NCBI GenBank assembly: GCA_013388415.1
Contig: JACADU010000019.1
Coordinates: 1 to 64,000 of the forward strand
Reading direction: 5' to 3'
Length of the DNA: 64,000 nucleotides
Source: Bryobacteraceae bacterium
Lineage (GTDB): Bacteria > Acidobacteriota > Terriglobia > Bryobacterales > Bryobacteraceae
Shown: positions 10,901 to 20,517 of the stretch, in pieces
Layout of the letters: every line of letters begins with the position of its first letter
Numbering within the stretch: position 1 is the first letter of the stretch
Program-made: the position numbers and the translations under genes
The notes under the pieces: model-generated
What the model was told of the DNA's origin: nothing
Seen by the model: only the letters and a program-made list of their open reading frames with translations
Databases searched by the model: none

Positions 10901-11305
10901 ATGAAGTCTCCAGAATTGATTCTTAAAGAACTCGCGATTGAGAAATGGAGTAAGGGTGGTCTGGAACGGCCCGTAAAGGTTGTGGCCCTTCACCGTGGCC
11001 CGTTGACCGCGGTTCGCGGTTACATCACTCAGGAGAAGAACATCAAAGGTCAGCCGTTGCGTGAAATCGAGTCACGCCTGGGCCTCCCGGTTGGCGCTCT
11101 GGCCGCTGGAGCGCATGTGATGGCCCTCAACCGGGTGCCCCGAGCGCACGAGTTCGAGTTGAGGAGCTATACCAACCTGCCCGGTGGACGGCCTTATCAG
11201 CCGGGGGGCCAATACCCGCCGGGCTCTGGTGTTCCTCAATGGGAGTTGACAGTCGATATACCATCCACGCCGCTAAAGACCGTGCGCCCGGGCCAATGTT
11301 ATTAG
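10901..11305 (+). CDS. Hypothetical protein
   Basis: ORF with internal ATG at 10901; MKSPELILKELAIEKWSKGGLERPVKVVALHRG...VPQWELTVDIPSTPLKTVRPGQCY. Confidence 0.5.
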   Translation: MKSPELILKELAIEKWSKGGLERPVKVVALHRGPLTAVRGYITQEKNIKGQPLREIESRLGLPVGALAAGAHVMALNRVPRAHEFELRSYTNLPGGRPYQPGGQYPPGSGVPQWELTVDIPSTPLKTVRPGQCY

Positions 11306-11478
11306 ACTGCGGCCGCCCGCCGTTTGGGACGATCGGAGGCCCCACTGAAGTGAAGTTCAGGCTCCGATCCATCCAGCCCATCTCCAGGCGCAACAGATTC
11401 TTCCCGCAAAAGTCCCGAACAGGCGGCGTCCGCGGCTCTGCCTTGCTTCTCTCCTGGAGGGCAAATACAATCGGCGAC

Positions 11479-12153
11479 ATGATCCGAATATCCCGGCGCA
11501 CGCTGCTCGGAGCCGGGTTCACACCGGCGATGTTGCTGGAGGCAAGCGATCCCTGGAAAGACAAGAGCCCCTCGGAATGGACCGACGCCGATCTGGTCAG
11601 GATGCTCAACAATTCCCCGTGGGCGCAACCGGTGGACATTGTGTTTGGGAGCCCGGAGCTCAGCATTGTGGGGTCCGGACCGGAGGGCTTTATCGACAGA
11701 GGCCCTAAACGTCCCGGGATTCCGTTTGTGGTCCGCTGGTTGAGCGCGCCGCCGTATCAGGAGGCCTACGCGAGGGCCACCTACGGGCAGGGCGAGGAGG
11801 CTCTGAAACAGGCGAAGGAGTACCTGGGGCGAACCGAGCCGCATTACCTGATCGGAGTGATCTGCCCGCCAAAGCTCTCCGCGCCAAAGCAGGAGAGCGC
11901 GGTTCAGGAGAGGATGAAGTCCGAAACAGCTCTCAAGCGGATGGGCATGGCGGACATTCACCCGGACTCCATGACAACTGTTCCCGGCAAGCGGCAGGCG
12001 ATTGTATTCCGATTTCCGCGGACCAGCGAGATCACCTTGGCCGATAAGAGCGTGGAGTTCTCGACAGTGCTTTATTTGTCATGGGCGAAGATCTACCTCC
12101 GGCGGAAGTTCTGGCTCGAGGAGATGATCTGGCAGGGCAGACTGGCCCTATAG
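11479..12153 (+). CDS. Hypothetical protein with possible Tat/lipoprotein-like leader (GWxTD-like)
   Basis: MIRISRRTLLGAGFTPAMLLEASDPWKDKSPSEWTDADLVRMLNNSPWAQPV. Confidence 0.55.
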   Translation: MIRISRRTLLGAGFTPAMLLEASDPWKDKSPSEWTDADLVRMLNNSPWAQPVDIVFGSPELSIVGSGPEGFIDRGPKRPGIPFVVRWLSAPPYQEAYARATYGQGEEALKQAKEYLGRTEPHYLIGVICPPKLSAPKQESAVQERMKSETALKRMGMADIHPDSMTTVPGKRQAIVFRFPRTSEITLADKSVEFSTVLYLSWAKIYLRRKFWLEEMIWQGRLAL

Positions 12154-12233
12154 CGGATTTCCGCGCGACGAGGCCTGGCATCAGCCCGGCGGATGGTATC
12201 CACTCCGCTTCAGGGCGCAGATCCGAAGCACGA

Positions 12234-13067
12234 TCAAACGGCCGCTCGCAAGGAGGCAAAGAACTGGGTCCACATTTCCACGTTGGCGCTCCAGGTCTTT
12301 CCGAGAGTGAAGCCGCCATCGACGACCAGGGCATGGCCAGTCACGAAGCTGGAATCGTCGCTGGCCAGCCACAGAGCGGCGCGGGCAATGTCCTCCGGTG
12401 TTCCGGCGCGCGGAATCGGCTGGAAGTTCTTCAGCGCGTTTCCCGCCGCTTCAAGCGTCCTGTCGGCCTTGTCGGCGGAAAGTCCGGCCGCGATTCCGAA
12501 GATCGGGGTGACGATGCCGCCCGGGCAGATGCTGTTGACCCGTACTCCATAGTCGGCAAACTCCATCGCCACTGAGCGGGTGAAGTGGATCACGGCGGCT
12601 TTGGCGGCATTGTACACGTGGTTGCCGCCGGTCCTCAGGCCGGCGACGCTGGCGGTGTTGACGATGCTCCCCGAACCCTGCTGCTTCATGATCGTCCCGG
12701 CGTGTTTGACCCCAAGGAAGACGCCGCGCATGAGCACCGCCATGTGGGCCTCGTAGTCCTCCAGTGACACCTCCAGGATGCTGGGGCATCCTCGAACAGA
12801 TCCTGCGTTATTGAACATGATGTCGAGCCGCCCGAACTTGTCCTGAACCAGTTCGACCAGCGCCTTGACGTCGGGTTCCCGAGTGACGTCGGCATGCTGG
12901 TAGACAGCAGACGGACCAAGGTCTCGGGCCAGTTGTTCTCCCTTGGCGTCCTGGATGTCCGAAATCACCACGCTCGCGCCTTCGTGGACGAACAGACGCG
13001 CCGTGCCCGCGCCGATGCCGCTCGCACCGCCGGTGATGGCGGCAACCTTCCCTTCGAGTTTCCCCAT
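12234..13067 (-). CDS. SDR family oxidoreductase
   Basis: GKVAAITGGASGIGAGTARLF, NNAG, YNAAK motifs. Confidence 0.92.
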   Translation of the reverse strand: MGKLEGKVAAITGGASGIGAGTARLFVHEGASVVISDIQDAKGEQLARDLGPSAVYQHADVTREPDVKALVELVQDKFGRLDIMFNNAGSVRGCPSILEVSLEDYEAHMAVLMRGVFLGVKHAGTIMKQQGSGSIVNTASVAGLRTGGNHVYNAAKAAVIHFTRSVAMEFADYGVRVNSICPGGIVTPIFGIAAGLSADKADRTLEAAGNALKNFQPIPRAGTPEDIARAALWLASDDSSFVTGHALVVDGGFTLGKTWSANVEMWTQFFASLRAAV

Positions 13068-13079
13068 GGTGTCTCCCCC

Positions 13080-13913
13080 TTACACCATTGCGGGGATTGC
13101 TCCGAGCTGCTGGAACGCGCCGAGGGCATCCCAATCGATCCACATTTCGGCGATCTTGCCTGCTTCAAGCCGATAAGTGCCCGTCCCGGTGATCTCAATG
13201 GCCTTGCCGGTGGGGGGAATCCCCTTCCACTCACCGGTCAGCGTGCCGGTTATGGAAAAGCGCAGCGCAACCTTGTCTCCATCCGCGATGAGATCGCCCA
13301 CAGAGACGCGAAGGCCGTTGAACGCGGCGTCGGTGGAGATGATGTAATCCTCGAATTCCGCGCGGGTGTTGATCGGCGGGGTGTGAGGAGAGTGCATGAC
13401 CAAGTCGTCGGCGACGAGCGAAAACGCCACCGGGTTATTGCCGCTGTGGATATTTTCGGCATAGCGCCTGACGATGGCTTTGTTCGCCGCGAGGACTGCC
13501 GGGTCAGCAGCCGCTCCCAGTGTTTGCAGGCAGCCGAACGCGTCCCAAACAGACCAGATCTCCGCGACCTTGCCGGCGGCGATTCGGAGCAGGACGTTCG
13601 CCGTGCCCTCAAGACGCTTGCCGGTTGCAGCCATGCCCATCCATTCTCCAAGGTGAGTACCCGAGTACGAAATGCGCGTGGCGGCATTGTCTCCTTCGAT
13701 GATTAGATCCTCAATGGCGTAGTGAATATCGGGGAAGGACGCATGAACCGCGGCAACGTGCTGCTTGAGGGCTTCGCGGCCCTTGAACTGCGGCTGCACC
13801 GGGTCGTTGTGAACATAATCGGCGGCAACAATCTCATCAATTGCCGGTAAATTTCCCTGATTCCAGATCTCCTCGGTCCAGCGGCGGACGAGGTCCTTGT
13901 TTGCCTCAGACAT
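13080..13913 (-). CDS. Ester cyclase / tandem SnoaL-like protein
   Basis: Two repeats of SnoaL-like sequence (VRRWTEEIWNQGNLPAIDEIVAADYVHNDP... and VRRYAENIHSGNNPVAFSLVADDLVMHSP...). Confidence 0.85.
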   Translation of the reverse strand: MSEANKDLVRRWTEEIWNQGNLPAIDEIVAADYVHNDPVQPQFKGREALKQHVAAVHASFPDIHYAIEDLIIEGDNAATRISYSGTHLGEWMGMAATGKRLEGTANVLLRIAAGKVAEIWSVWDAFGCLQTLGAAADPAVLAANKAIVRRYAENIHSGNNPVAFSLVADDLVMHSPHTPPINTRAEFEDYIISTDAAFNGLRVSVGDLIADGDKVALRFSITGTLTGEWKGIPPTGKAIEITGTGTYRLEAGKIAEMWIDWDALGAFQQLGAIPAMV

Positions 13914-14106
13914 GCTGAATTACTCCGCGATTGCGGTTCCGGGGAGGTCCAGAGGAGGGCCAGAAGGTTGAGGGAACCGCGTTTCAACGAGCCACGCAGG
14001 CTCCCAACGGCATCACCCGAAGATGCGCCGTTGTGTGAGGCCAACGGGGAGATGCTAAATCCGCCCATAATGAGAATAAAGGGCCTGAATTGCCTTTTTT
14101 TCGGAC

Positions 14107-15564
14107 TCACGTCACGGGAGCGGGATTGAACAAGGCCAATCGATTGTGCAGCCCCCACTGGTCCGCCCATGGCCGACGCCGCCCGCTCGCCGCATCCAGC
14201 ACAAACTCGAAGATTTCGCGCCCCACTTCCTCGACCGCCGCCGCCCCTGTCGCGATCCGCCCTGCATCGACATCGATCAGATCCGGCCACTTTTCCTTCA
14301 GCGCCGAGCGCGAACTCACCTTGATGACCGGCGCCATCGCGAGTCCGTAAGGCGTGCCCTCTCCGGTTGTGAAAACGTGCACGTTCATCCCCGCGGCGAG
14401 TTGCAGCGTCCCACAGATGAAATCCGACGCCGGCGTCGCCACGAAGTTGAGCCCCGGCGCCGCCGCCCTCTCGCCGGGACCGGCGACCCCCATAATCGGA
14501 GCCGTGCCAGACTTCGCGACCGATCCCAGCGCCTTCTCGACGATGTTCGCCAGCCCGCCGCGCTTGTTGCCCGGCGTTGGATTCGCGCTGCGATCCGCTC
14601 CTCCCCGAGCGAGGTACGCGTCGTACCAAGCCATCTCACGAACCAGCGCTCTGGCGACTTCCGCCGAAGCGCATCGCGGGACCAGCAGGTGCACGGCGTC
14701 GCGCACCTCGGTCACTTCGGAGAAGTAAACCGTGGCCCCCGCCCGGACCAGCAAGTCCGCCGCATGGCCCACTGCCGGGTTGGCGGTGACCCCCGAGAAG
14801 GCATCGCTGCCGCCGCACTGCAACCCGACGCTCAGCTTCGACGCCGGGCACTGCGTGCGCCGCCGCCGGTCCAATCGCCCCAGCCGCTTCTCGGCAAACC
14901 GCATGATCGCCGCCACCATGTCGCCGAAGCAGCGGTATTCCTCATCCTGCAACCGCACCACCCACGGTTCGCCCTGAATCAGCGGGAACAGCCTCGACGG
15001 TTGCAGCTTCTCGCAGCCCAGCGAAACCGCCATCACCTCGCCGCCGAAGTTCGGATTCAGCGCCAGGTTTCGCAGCGTCCGGACCGGGATCTCCGCTCCC
15101 GGCGCGTCAATCGCCACCCCGCAGCCGTAAGGATGCGTCAGCGCCACGACATCGTCGACATTCGGAAAGCGCGGCAGTACCTCTTCGCGAATCCGCCGCG
15201 CTGCTATCTCCACCGTCGCCGCCACGCACTGCACCGTCGTGGAAATCCCTAACAGGTTCCTCGTCCCCGCCGAGCCGTCGGCGTTGAGATACCCCTCGAA
15301 CTTGATGCCCTCCAAAGGCGGCAGCGGCTGCGGCGCCACGCTTTCCAGGTCGAGCGATTCGAGCGGCGGCGGGGCGGGCAGATCAAGCATGTCCTCCCCA
15401 ACCGCCTCTCCCTCCTCGATCGTTCGAACCGCCAGGCCAATGACCTGCCCGTAGCGGAGCACCGCTTCACCGGCCTCGATCTTCCTGGCCGCGACCTTGT
15501 GCGCCACTGGCTCAAGGGCCACCACGACGTTATCCCGCTCATCGACTCGAATTGGCGCCGCCAT
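14107..15564 (-). CDS. UxaA-family hydrolase (altronate/galactarate dehydratase-like)
   Basis: SAF-like N-terminus, [47 protein letters not shown] motifs. Confidence 0.88.
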   Translation of the reverse strand: MAAPIRVDERDNVVVALEPVAHKVAARKIEAGEAVLRYGQVIGLAVRTIEEGEAVGEDMLDLPAPPPLESLDLESVAPQPLPPLEGIKFEGYLNADGSAGTRNLLGISTTVQCVAATVEIAARRIREEVLPRFPNVDDVVALTHPYGCGVAIDAPGAEIPVRTLRNLALNPNFGGEVMAVSLGCEKLQPSRLFPLIQGEPWVVRLQDEEYRCFGDMVAAIMRFAEKRLGRLDRRRRTQCPASKLSVGLQCGGSDAFSGVTANPAVGHAADLLVRAGATVYFSEVTEVRDAVHLLVPRCASAEVARALVREMAWYDAYLARGGADRSANPTPGNKRGGLANIVEKALGSVAKSGTAPIMGVAGPGERAAAPGLNFVATPASDFICGTLQLAAGMNVHVFTTGEGTPYGLAMAPVIKVSSRSALKEKWPDLIDVDAGRIATGAAAVEEVGREIFEFVLDAASGRRRPWADQWGLHNRLALFNPAPVT

Positions 15565-15593
15565 GCCCGAAGTCTACCGGATAAAATCAGGCC

Positions 15594-16235
15594 ATGCGGA
15601 ACTTGACCCTCATTCTGGCGGCTACGGTGCTGGCCGGCTGCGGAGGCGCCCCGGAGAAGAAGGCCGATGAGCCAAGGAAGGCCGCCAAACGCGAAGGCCC
15701 GATGCCCGATGTCTACAGAGTCCGCTTCGACACCACCAAAGGCCCCTTTGTTGTCGAGGTCCACAAAGACTGGGCGCCAAAGGGAGCCGAGCGCTTCTGG
15801 AAGCTGGTCAACATGCGCTTCTTCGACGACACCCGCTTCTTCCGCGTCCGGCCCACGTTCGTCATTCAGTTCGGCCTCTCCGGCGATCCGCAAACCAACT
15901 CGCTCATGAACGCCATGCCCATCGCCGACGACCCCGTCAAGCAGAAGAACGTTCGCGGCATGGTCAGCTTCGCCCAAGCCGGCAAAGGCACGCGCCGCAC
16001 GCAAATCTTCGTCAACATGAAGGACAACCGGGCTCTCGACCGCGACGGTTTCGCTCCCTTTGGCCAGGTGGTCGAGGGCATGGAGGTTCTCGAAAGGCTT
16101 TACGCCGGATATGGCGAGTGGTCTCCGCCCGGCTCCGGCCCCAGCGCCACCCGCATCCAGTCCGAGGGCAACGCCTATCTCGACAGCAAGTTCCCGCGTC
16201 TCGACAGACTCCTGAAGGCCGTGGTTCTTGATTGA
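15594..16235 (+). CDS. Cyclophilin-type peptidylprolyl isomerase, lipoprotein
   Basis: Lipobox LAGCGG; FDTTKGPFVVEVHKDWAPKGAERFWKLV, FVIQFG. Confidence 0.88.
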   Translation: MRNLTLILAATVLAGCGGAPEKKADEPRKAAKREGPMPDVYRVRFDTTKGPFVVEVHKDWAPKGAERFWKLVNMRFFDDTRFFRVRPTFVIQFGLSGDPQTNSLMNAMPIADDPVKQKNVRGMVSFAQAGKGTRRTQIFVNMKDNRALDRDGFAPFGQVVEGMEVLERLYAGYGEWSPPGSGPSATRIQSEGNAYLDSKFPRLDRLLKAVVLD

Positions 16236-18774
16236 GCTTTCGGGCATCCTGAAAGGAGTGCCCCGCCGTCCCGCCAAACCCGAAGTCATGGCGCCGGCCG
16301 GCCATTGGCCGCAGTTACGCGCGGCCATCGAAGCCGGCGCGGACTCCGTCTATTTCGGCCTCAAGCACTTCACAGCCCGCGCCAAGGTTGGCTTCTCCAT
16401 CGATGAACTGCCTGAGGCGATGCGGACATTGCACCGCCGCGGCGTCCGCGGCTTCCTCACCTTCAACACCCTGGTCTGGGACCACGAGCTGGAATCCGCC
16501 GCCGTGGCGCTGGCACGCATCGCTGAAGCCCAAGTCGACGCCATCATCGTGCAGGATCTCGGAGTCCTCAGGCTCGCTCGCGAGATCGCGCCCGATCTTG
16601 AAATCCACGCCAGCACCCAGATGAGCGTCACCGACGCCGCCGGAGCGCGGCTTGCCGCCGCGATGGGCGCCAGCCGCGTGACCCTGGCCCGCGAACTCTC
16701 GCTCGCCGAAATCCGCCGAGTCGCCGCCGAGGCCGATGTCGAGCTCGAAGTCTTCGTCCACGGAGCGCTGTGCGTCGCCTATTCCGGCCAGTGCTTCTCT
16801 TCGGAAGCCTGGGGCGGCCGCAGCGCGAACCGCGGACAGTGCGCTCAGGCCTGCCGGCTTCCATACGACATGTTCGTCGACGGCCGCCTCGAGCCCCTCG
16901 GCGATGCCCGCTACCTGCTCTCGCCCGGAGACCTTTACGCCCTCAAGCAGGTCCCCGAGCTGATCGAGATCGGCGCCGCCGCCTTCAAGATCGAAGGCCG
17001 CTACAAGGAGGCTGAGTACGTCGCAGCCGCCACCCGCGCCTACCGCCAGGCGGTCGACGAAGCCTGGGCCGGGCGCGCCCTCAGCATCACTCCAGCGGAG
17101 GAACTCGAACTCGAGCAGGTCTACTCGCGTGGCATGGGGCCGTACTTCCTCACCGGCACGAACCACCAGGCTGTTGTCCGCGGCCGCGCCCCGCGCCACC
17201 GCGGAGTCCTGTTGGGCCGCGTCGCGGAAGTCTCCTCCAACTGCGTGTTCATCGACCCTGCTCCAGCCAACTCCCTTTCCCCCCTCAAGCCCGGCGACGG
17301 CGTCGTCTTCGATTCGAGCGGCTGGCGCTCGCCTCAGGAAGATGAAGAGGGCGGCCGCGTCTTCTCCGTCGTCGAGAGCAAGGGCCGCTTGCGTCTCGAG
17401 TTCGGCAACGATGCCATCCGGTTCTCTCGCATCCGCCCGGGCGACCTGCTTTGGCGCACGGATGACCCCGCCCTCGAGAAGAGGCTCCGCGCCTTTACTC
17501 ATGCTGAAACTCCGCTGCATAAACAACCCGTCAATGTCTTGCTCGATGCCCGCCCTGTCGAGCCGCTGCGCCTCGAGTGGACACTGGCCGCACACCCCAC
17601 GCTTCGGGTCCACCTGTGTTCCTCCGAGTCTTTGCGGGCTGCCGCCAACCGGGGACTCACGCCCGAATTCGCTCGGCGGCAACTCGAGCGCCTCGGCAAC
17701 ACTCCCTACGAACTCGCGCGCCTCGACACCCGCATTGAAGGTCTCCCATTCGTTCCCGCCTCACTGCTGAATCAGTTGCGCCGTGAAGCCGTCGATCGAT
17801 TGCAGGCTCTCCAGGAGAGCCCGCCACTCAACACGCTGCGTGAACCGCATGAAGCGCTCCGCTCCGTGTTCTCCGCCATCCGGCGCCGCTGCACCCCGCG
17901 CGAACCGCCGTCCATCCATCTTCTCGTTCGAACTCCTGAGCAACTCGAAGCCGCCATCGAACTCGCTCCTTCGAGCATCACGCTCGACTACCTCGACCTG
18001 TATGGCTTGAAGCCTTCCGTCGAACGTCTTCAGCAAACGGGCATCGAGGCTCGTGTCGCCAGCCCGCGTATCGTCAAGCCCGGCGAGGAGCGCATCGCCG
18101 ACTTCCTCTCACGCCTCGGCTGCGGCATCTTGGTCCGGCCGCTCGGCCTGCTCGAGGTCCTGCGCGGCTTGGGGGTTCCGCGGCTCAGCGGCGACTTCAG
18201 TCTCAACGCCGCCAATGCCATCACTGCCTCCATACTGCTGGAGATGGGCCTCGAGCGCATCACTCCAACGCACGATCTCAACGCCGCTCAGATCACGGCC
18301 CTCGCCGCCGAAGCCGGCGGCGGCGTCCTCGAAGCCATCGCTTACCAGCATCTGCCCGTCTTCCACACCGAGCACTGCGCCTTCGCCCGCTTCCTTTCGA
18401 ACGGCACGAGCTACCACGACTGCGGCCGGCCGTGCGAAAAGCACCGCGTCGAACTGCGCGACCCGAGTGGACGCCGCCACCCGCTCATGGCCGACGCCGG
18501 CTGCCGCAACACGCTGTTTGGAGCCGAAGCCCAGCAGGCTGCGCGCCACCTCGAAGACTGGCTCGCAGCCGGCATCGTTCACTTCAGGCTCGAGTTCGTT
18601 CACGAATCTCCGGAGCAGGTGGCTCAGGTCACCGAGGCTTTCCGCGCCGCACTTGGCCGGCGCATCAGCTTCGCCGCCCTGGACGAGCGCCTGGCGCGGA
18701 TCGCTCCGCAGGGCGCAACCGAAGGCAGCCTGTTCATTCCGGCAGACCACCTCGCGCTTCCCATCCTCCAATGA
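16228..18774 (+). CDS. U32 family peptidase (RlhA/YdcP-like)
   Basis: PEVMAPAGHWPQLRAAIEAGADSVYFGLKHFTARAKVGFS and EVFVHGALCVAYSGQCFSSEAWGGRSANRGQCAQACRLPY; start may be TTG 16228 or further downstream. Confidence 0.9.
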   Translation: MIELSGILKGVPRRPAKPEVMAPAGHWPQLRAAIEAGADSVYFGLKHFTARAKVGFSIDELPEAMRTLHRRGVRGFLTFNTLVWDHELESAAVALARIAEAQVDAIIVQDLGVLRLAREIAPDLEIHASTQMSVTDAAGARLAAAMGASRVTLARELSLAEIRRVAAEADVELEVFVHGALCVAYSGQCFSSEAWGGRSANRGQCAQACRLPYDMFVDGRLEPLGDARYLLSPGDLYALKQVPELIEIGAAAFKIEGRYKEAEYVAAATRAYRQAVDEAWAGRALSITPAEELELEQVYSRGMGPYFLTGTNHQAVVRGRAPRHRGVLLGRVAEVSSNCVFIDPAPANSLSPLKPGDGVVFDSSGWRSPQEDEEGGRVFSVVESKGRLRLEFGNDAIRFSRIRPGDLLWRTDDPALEKRLRAFTHAETPLHKQPVNVLLDARPVEPLRLEWTLAAHPTLRVHLCSSESLRAAANRGLTPEFARRQLERLGNTPYELARLDTRIEGLPFVPASLLNQLRREAVDRLQALQESPPLNTLREPHEALRSVFSAIRRRCTPREPPSIHLLVRTPEQLEAAIELAPSSITLDYLDLYGLKPSVERLQQTGIEARVASPRIVKPGEERIADFLSRLGCGILVRPLGLLEVLRGLGVPRLSGDFSLNAANAITASILLEMGLERITPTHDLNAAQITALAAEAGGGVLEAIAYQHLPVFHTEHCAFARFLSNGTSYHDCGRPCEKHRVELRDPSGRRHPLMADAGCRNTLFGAEAQQAARHLEDWLAAGIVHFRLEFVHESPEQVAQVTEAFRAALGRRISFAALDERLARIAPQGATEGSLFIPADHLALPILQ

Positions 18775-19178
18775 ACTCCTTCATCCACAAGGCCGCACTC
18801 ATGGTCGTCCGCGACGGCCGCCTGCTTCTCTGCAAGAAGAGGCGAGGAGGCGCCCTCATCCTGCCCGGCGGCAAGATCGAGCCCGGCGAGACCCCGGAGC
18901 AGTGCGTTATCCGCGAAGTCCGCGAGGAGTTGGGCGGCATCAAGGTTGTCAACCTCTCTCTCGTCGGCTCCTACGAGGACGTCGCCGCCCGTCTCCACGG
19001 CGAGATGCACCAGCGAATCCGCATCGAGCTGTACCAAGGGGAGCTTCGCGGCGCGCCGCAGCCCAGCGCCGAGATCGCCGAGCTCGTCTGGTTCGGCCCG
19101 GAAGACAACCTGGAAAACGTTGCCCCAAGCTTGCGCAACAAGATCATTCCCGACCTGCGGGAGCGCGGCCTGCTCTGA
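18771..19178 (+). CDS. NUDIX hydrolase
   Basis: GGKIEPGETPEQCVIREVREELGG Nudix box; ATGA overlap with upstream gene. Confidence 0.92.
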   Translation: MNSFIHKAALMVVRDGRLLLCKKRRGGALILPGGKIEPGETPEQCVIREVREELGGIKVVNLSLVGSYEDVAARLHGEMHQRIRIELYQGELRGAPQPSAEIAELVWFGPEDNLENVAPSLRNKIIPDLRERGLL

Positions 19179-19263
19179 GCGAGTTCTCACAGGTTGTGCG
19201 GCGCTTCCGGCCACTGCTATGCTCCAGTTTGCTGCTTCTCCGCCAAACTGGATCAGTCCACGC

Positions 19264-20517
19264 ATGAACCGCCTGTTCAGGCTCCTCGGGCCGGGCTTTG
19301 TCTTTATCCTCACCGTCCTGGGGCCCGGAGACTTCGTCGCCAACGCCGTCACGGGCGCAACCCAAGGCTATGCTCTGCTTTGGGCTCTCGCGCTTGCCGT
19401 CTTCTTCCGCTTTATCTGGCTCGACACTTCGGCCCGCTATGTCCTCGCCACGGGTGAAACGCTCATGGACGGCTATGCTCGCCTCGGCTCGTGGCTGCTC
19501 TGGCTAGTCCTCGGTTCGCTCATCGTCATTCGCCTGCTGGCAAACCTCTACAAGCTCGTCCTCCTGAGCAACACCGCGGCGTTGCTGCTGCCCTTCGAGT
19601 TCTCCGCTTCGCGTTATCTCTGGAGCCTTCTGTTCGCAGCCGCCGTCTTCTTTCTCTGCGACCGCGGCGGGTATCGCGCTCTCGACAGCTGGTTCAAGTC
19701 GCTGGTGGCGGTCATGTGCTGCGCCCTTTTGGCCGCGGCAATCCTCGCCAAGCCGAGCCCGACGGCGATCTTTCGCGGCTTCTTCCTCCCCGCCATCCCC
19801 GGCGACCGCGGAGCCTACGGCACTCTGTTCCTGCTCATGGCCCTGATCGGAACCGAAGCCGGCTCTCTCACCAACCTCACATACTCCTACTTCGTACACC
19901 GGAAGGGCTGGCGTGATGCATCGTTCCGGAAACGCCAGCAGATCGACCTCCTGATCAGCGTTGGCTGCCTCCTCCTGATGTCCGGCGCAGTGCAGGTCGC
20001 GGCGGCGGGCACGCTCCTGCCTGCCCGGGTCATTCCCACAAATGCCGACGACCTGGTGCCGCTTTTCTCCAACGCGCTCGGCCTGGCGGGCCGCATCATC
20101 TTTACCTTCGGCCTTTGCGCCGCGGCCATCAGCAGTTACATTGGGGGGACGATGGGGTATTCGATGATCGCCGCGGATGTCTGGTCCCGGCTCCGCCCGG
20201 GAGCTCAGCTTGAAGGTCCTGAGGCACAGCTCCGTCACCGCCGTTTTCTCGCCTTCTGGTGTTTCGCGCCTCTTTGCCTGCTGTTCTTCATGGACCGCCC
20301 GCTCTGGCTCTCGCTCGCGGTCAGCGCCCTGATGGGCGCTTTGATTCCGCTGCTCGCCGGCGTTCTCTTCCATCTCACCAGCGACCGGCAGCGACTCGGC
20401 TCCCTCGCAGCGCCCCCCTTCATCCGCATTTCGCTGGCCGTGCTCGTCCTGATTTCGACCGCGCTGCTGGCGACCAACGCCGCCCGGTGGGTTTCTGCCC
20501 GCCTTGCAGAGTCATGA
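19264..20517 (+). CDS. Nramp family divalent metal transporter
   Basis: GPGFVFILTVLGPGDFVANAVTGATQGYALLWALALAVFFRF and multiple TM segments. Confidence 0.8.
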   Translation: MNRLFRLLGPGFVFILTVLGPGDFVANAVTGATQGYALLWALALAVFFRFIWLDTSARYVLATGETLMDGYARLGSWLLWLVLGSLIVIRLLANLYKLVLLSNTAALLLPFEFSASRYLWSLLFAAAVFFLCDRGGYRALDSWFKSLVAVMCCALLAAAILAKPSPTAIFRGFFLPAIPGDRGAYGTLFLLMALIGTEAGSLTNLTYSYFVHRKGWRDASFRKRQQIDLLISVGCLLLMSGAVQVAAAGTLLPARVIPTNADDLVPLFSNALGLAGRIIFTFGLCAAAISSYIGGTMGYSMIAADVWSRLRPGAQLEGPEAQLRHRRFLAFWCFAPLCLLFFMDRPLWLSLAVSALMGALIPLLAGVLFHLTSDRQRLGSLAAPPFIRISLAVLVLISTALLATNAARWVSARLAES

